Of a DNA stretch of 64,000 nucleotides, positions 60,759 through 64,000 are shown in pieces. The notes under the pieces are model-generated. The model was given only the letters and a program-made list of their open reading frames with translations. It was not told the origin of the DNA and did not search any database. Each line of letters begins with the position of its first letter. The stretch's first letter is position 1. Source of the DNA: JAGTVG01 sp964543195 (GTDB lineage Bacteria; Bacteroidota; Bacteroidia; Cytophagales; Cyclobacteriaceae). A program made the translations under genes and the position numbers. The stretch is taken from the NCBI GenBank assembly GCA_964543195.1, contig CAZIXF010000019.1, forward strand, positions 1 through 64,000, in the 5' to 3' direction.

Positions 60759-61835
60759 TTATCTTTCCTCTAAAAGACGGTCGGTTTTTTGTTGCCGCCG
60801 GATAATGATACCGGCAAGCACATCGTACATCTTCCTTATTTCGGACTCCTCGCTCCGTGCAAAATTCATCACCGCAGTTCCTCCTTCATAATAAGCTACG
60901 GCCACATGATCCCATATCCCGTACTGCCGGAAAGAATCAATATAACTGTAAAACCGCTTTCTGAACCCGGGTTGCTTCGCCCTGTTATCAAATTCGAATT
61001 CCAGGCCCATGCCGTGTGTGCGGGCAAATGAAATGGCATCGCTCAGGCGTGTATCGGGTATTTCGGCATTGAAAAAATGATTGGGTTGCTGGTAGGCGCA
61101 ATCAAATCCATGGTCTTCCCAGTCAGCAGCTCCATTGGCTTTCCAGTAGGGTATCCAGAAAAATTTTAATTTCTTTTTGTGTAGATATTCCGAAATGAAC
61201 GGTAACAGACCGGCTGCTTCAGCGCTATGCTCAGCCACCCAGTAAAAGCCAGCAAGTTCAAGATTCCCGGGGTTCGCATCCCGCCAGTATTCCAGGGCCA
61301 GATCGATATACCATCGGCAGGCACTCAACCTGTGTTTATGATCGGCAAAATCCATTCTTTCCCCATCGATGCTGCCCCAGTCACCGAAGCCCGATATAGG
61401 TTCGGGAAGGGTCAGGACCACTTTCCTTTTGCGTAAAGGAGTATGGCCGTGCCTTGCAAGACTATCGAGAAGATCATTAAGGGCATCGACGGCTTTATCT
61501 TTTTCAAAATTCCGATTGAGCAACCATTCCCATTGTATTTTGCCGGCCGGTTTCTGGTTATAACCCTGGGCATATTCATACCCCCTGTTGTCTTTGAATT
61601 CAATAAAAAGAAATCCGTCAAAAAGCCATTCCGGACTTTCTTGGGTGCTCTTCCTGAACACATAGGGCCGGAAATCATCCACAGTCCATTCAGGGCGGTG
61701 GGTACCGCCCAGGTAAATCAATACCAGATCCGTAATGCCGGCATTGGAAGTATCGGCAAGGGGCAGGTAATCCTGCGAAATTAGCGGCCGGGAAAAAGTT
61801 AAAATGAATACAAATAAAAGAAATGATGATCGCAT
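60759..61835 (-). CDS. Exported DUF4855-like protein
   Basis: 358 residues from ATG 61833-61835, where the signal peptide RSSFLLFVFILTFSRPLIS begins; an upstream in-frame start adds eight residues. The body resembles DUF4855: LADTSNAGITDLVLIYLG at the start, DGFLFIEFKDNRG, KVVLTLPEPISGFGDWG and FYWVAEHSAEAAGLLPFISE. A TIM-barrel-like fold acting on carbohydrate is suspected for this family but not proven. It lies 89 bases after the neighbouring secreted-protein gene on the same strand, so the pair is probably one transcript. Confidence 0.72.
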   Translation of the reverse strand: MRSSFLLFVFILTFSRPLISQDYLPLADTSNAGITDLVLIYLGGTHRPEWTVDDFRPYVFRKSTQESPEWLFDGFLFIEFKDNRGYEYAQGYNQKPAGKIQWEWLLNRNFEKDKAVDALNDLLDSLARHGHTPLRKRKVVLTLPEPISGFGDWGSIDGERMDFADHKHRLSACRWYIDLALEYWRDANPGNLELAGFYWVAEHSAEAAGLLPFISEYLHKKKLKFFWIPYWKANGAADWEDHGFDCAYQQPNHFFNAEIPDTRLSDAISFARTHGMGLEFEFDNRAKQPGFRKRFYSYIDSFRQYGIWDHVAVAYYEGGTAVMNFARSEESEIRKMYDVLAGIIIRRQQKTDRLLEER

Positions 61836-61924
61836 AATTATTATAGAGATAAAGAGCAATCCGTCAGGATTACAGGTTTAATGAAAAATGGTGGAAGCAA
61901 CTCCACCACGGAATAAACGTTAAG

Positions 61925-63601
61925 TCATACACCGATCGCTACGAGTGTACGTGGCGGAATGGAATTAAGGATCAGATCCTTTTCACTGAATTCATAGTCT
62001 ACTTCCACATCCCGGGGAAGGGTAAGCCGGACATCCCCTTTGACAGGGAATTCCGTCCTGAGGTTTACTTTCACTTCCCTGTCGTTGAAATTTTCAATAA
62101 CTATAAGATCATCCCCGATAAGGTATAAGGCCACCATGCCCGGAGCATCCATACTAATACCCAGCGGAGCCAGTAATTTGTTCCGGTTTGCATTGAGCTC
62201 CTCACGGCTGAATTTCAGGATATTCTTTGGATCTACATTCACATCAAGCACACTCAGATTATCATAATGCTCTACATTATCCAGAAGCGCGGCAAGGCCA
62301 TCCGTGATCAATACAGGCTTATCCTCCTCAAGCATACCGATAAGTTTTTCTTCAAAAGCTGGGTCCTTCAGGGCCTGGATGGAAAAAAATGCGGATTGCG
62401 CCCCGGTGTTGATCTTGCCGGCAGGGACCAGTGGAATTCCGGTCATCCCAACAAAATCATAAATATAAGCATCGGCATCCCTTCCTGATGCTGTACTTTC
62501 CGGATCAGGACTGAAGGGTTCACTGTTGGGCGGTTTTACCGTATGAACTCCTTTAATGGGCTTATCGCGCACCATTCCGGCCAGTTCGAACAATCCCGGC
62601 AATTCACCTTTAAGGGCCTCGATATCGGCAATACCCGTTCCCTGTCTCTGGCCATAGGTATTCGTTTCCCTGGTGAGCCCTCCATAGGAAAAAAGCATCA
62701 TTTCCTTTGCATCGGCCAGCACGGTCTGACGCGCTTGTTCAAGATAGGTTTTGGAAGTAGTGCCCAGGGCATCGAACCATCCTCCTCCCGTTTTCTCTCC
62801 ACCGATTTCACCCAGCCAGCGCATAATAAAATATCCTTCGTACTGCGGTGTGTTCAACCCTGGTGTATTATTCACAAAATCGTTGTCTCTAGTTTCCGTG
62901 CCTACCCAGATGATGTCAAATAATTCCGTCTGTTCATCGACGACATATCCCCTCCTGTGAAAATAATCGTACCATTGCGGGAATTTATTGATGACCTTAA
63001 CATCCGGATTTACGGATCGTGCCGGTTTCAGGATATAATCCCTGCTGATCTCTACCATCAGATCACACCTGTAATCCGACCAGCTTTGGTCCCCTTTAGC
63101 CTCCACACATTCTTCACATTCACAATCGGTAAAAAGAAAATCATCGATCATGATCGTGTCGAACATCGAGGCCGTATATTCAAAGATCCTGATGAGCTCT
63201 TTCTTTGTTTCTTCACTGGTATAACAAGAAACAATGTATCCTGTGGAAGTTTTTTTACCCATATTCACCGTGGTCACACAACCGGAAGCTTCAATGCCGG
63301 CTTCTTCAAATTTGTTTTTCGCGTTCATAAGCGTTTCTCTTTCCGCAGTATACCCCCGGAACGATTCGATAAATACCCTTGTGATGCCTGCATCCTTACA
63401 CCAGGTGATCGCACTGTCCAGACCGGCTTCCGACGAAAGTTTATCCCGTACATCGTGGGCGGTAAAGATCGTCGATATGCGGAGTAGATCCTTTTTCTCA
63501 TTGGCCAGCTCCCAAAGCGTTGGCGGTTCACAGGCCGTAAAAAGCATTAAAATGAGGGATAGGAAAATAGAAGAAGTCAAGGCAATTTTTTTCATAGTCA
63601 A
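61925..63601 (-). CDS. Lipoprotein, putative glycoside-hydrolase-like barrel
   Basis: 558 residues; ATG at 63601 or two codons later. Lipoprotein signal SSIFLSLILMLFTACEPP with the acylated Cys near 24. Residues about 45-330 look like a TIM barrel (GITRVFIESFRGYTAE, FDTIMIDDFLFTDCECEEC, WSDYRCDLMVEISRDY), and the C-terminal part carries a beta-sandwich (LIVIENFNDREVKVNL). Paired acidic residues in MIDDFLFTD would suit a glycosidase, but I cannot name a family. With the DUF4855-like gene and a nearby Gfo/Idh/MocA oxidoreductase it suggests glycan use. Confidence 0.6.
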   Translation of the reverse strand: MTMKKIALTSSIFLSLILMLFTACEPPTLWELANEKKDLLRISTIFTAHDVRDKLSSEAGLDSAITWCKDAGITRVFIESFRGYTAERETLMNAKNKFEEAGIEASGCVTTVNMGKKTSTGYIVSCYTSEETKKELIRIFEYTASMFDTIMIDDFLFTDCECEECVEAKGDQSWSDYRCDLMVEISRDYILKPARSVNPDVKVINKFPQWYDYFHRRGYVVDEQTELFDIIWVGTETRDNDFVNNTPGLNTPQYEGYFIMRWLGEIGGEKTGGGWFDALGTTSKTYLEQARQTVLADAKEMMLFSYGGLTRETNTYGQRQGTGIADIEALKGELPGLFELAGMVRDKPIKGVHTVKPPNSEPFSPDPESTASGRDADAYIYDFVGMTGIPLVPAGKINTGAQSAFFSIQALKDPAFEEKLIGMLEEDKPVLITDGLAALLDNVEHYDNLSVLDVNVDPKNILKFSREELNANRNKLLAPLGISMDAPGMVALYLIGDDLIVIENFNDREVKVNLRTEFPVKGDVRLTLPRDVEVDYEFSEKDLILNSIPPRTLVAIGV

Positions 63602-63860
63602 TCCTGTTTTAAAAAAATGTTTTAACTTTCACGGAATGATCAGGGAAAATCCGGATGTTTAAAAATGTAATATATCCTTTTCCGTCCGGCCTAGTTACAA
63701 AAAAATAGTAATCAATACAAAGTCAGATGACAATTTCATTTTCGAATCGGGCAATAATTCAGGGAGTGGGTCATAATACTTTAACCAGACAATATTTCCA
63801 GGGCCGGGCCATAATCCATGAGAATTTAACAGTTTTGAATAAAAAAATAAAAAAGGCAAT

Positions 63861-64000
63861 ATGAATGCTCCGAACAACAAAATCAGGTGGGGGATAATCG
63901 GCGCCGGTGATGTCTGTGAAGTGAAAAGCGGCCCTGCCTTTCAAAAAGCCAGGGATTCAGCATTGGTGGCCGTTATGAGGAGGAATGCCGGGAAAGCCGC
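63861..64000 (+). CDS. Gfo/Idh/MocA family oxidoreductase (N-terminal part, cut by window edge)
   Basis: 46 codons remain from ATG 63861 to the window end. RWGIIGAGDVCEVKSGPAF is the NAD(P)-binding start of the Gfo/Idh/MocA family, which oxidises or epimerises sugars and inositols, and DSALVAVMRRNAGKAA continues the Rossmann fold. It diverges from the lipoprotein gene across 259 bases. Substrate unknown. Confidence 0.85.
   Translation, partial: MNAPNNKIRWGIIGAGDVCEVKSGPAFQKARDSALVAVMRRNAGKA

Overview
The window looks like a chromosomal piece of a Bacteroidota bacterium, probably class Bacteroidia (Bacteroidales or Marinilabiliales-like). Evidence: TAnnTTTG-type -7 promoter boxes (in front of fabD, sdhC and the tRNA), a large secreted protein ending in a gliding-motility/type IX secretion C-terminal domain, a secreted protein with a MG2-like start and a TonB-plug domain, a type-B succinate dehydrogenase/fumarate reductase, DUF2007, and few recognisable Shine-Dalgarno sites. 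Almost everything is housekeeping or envelope biology. There is no phage, integrase, CRISPR array or complete insertion sequence.

Layout: 1-3.8 kb, glycosyltransferase and membrane/TPR proteins; 3.9-9.1 kb, purE and a minus-strand lipid/envelope cluster (CPBP protease, DUF2007, cdsA, glutamate dehydrogenase, psd); 9.2-12.4 kb, dusB, a DMT exporter and two small proteins; 12.9-19.3 kb, an alpha-glucan/glycogen cluster (phosphorylase-like protein lacking the PLP lysine, GT4 glucan synthase-like enzyme, GH57, eukaryotic-type GH13 branching enzyme); 19.4-28 kb, envelope proteins, an amidohydrolase, a thioredoxin-like protein, tRNA-Leu(CAG), a PD40 propeller protein, lpdA and fabG; 28-41.5 kb, a VWA-type membrane protein, a PLP trans-sulfuration enzyme, MscS, a lipase, sdaA, a TonB receptor and an outer-membrane barrel; 41.6-51.8 kb, sppA, folK, fabD, the type IX cargo protein and sdhCAB; 51.9-64 kb, an acetyltransferase-like protein, a THUMP methyltransferase, phosphoribosyltransferases, the MG2/plug protein, an APH-like kinase, prs, and two secreted proteins next to the start of a Gfo/Idh/MocA oxidoreductase.

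The least ordinary content lies between genes. A 231-bp, non-coding, MITE-like element with imperfect terminal inverted repeats is present in two nearly identical full copies (30156-30390, 53863-54097) and a third cut by the left window edge (1-66). All ends are TTAA. Deleting copy 2 together with one TTAA restores a continuous 161-codon reading frame from two gene halves, which is strong internal evidence for a mobile element with a TTAA target duplication. Copy 1 interrupts an RNase H-fold-like gene after 28 codons. Other signs of decay are an in-frame scar joining the start of a KaiC-like ATPase to the end of a histidine kinase (60458-60724), a possible minus-strand gene end at 11579-11668, and a diverged dispersed repeat (12640-12738 and 48124-48303) whose second copy carries a six-unit 9-bp minisatellite.
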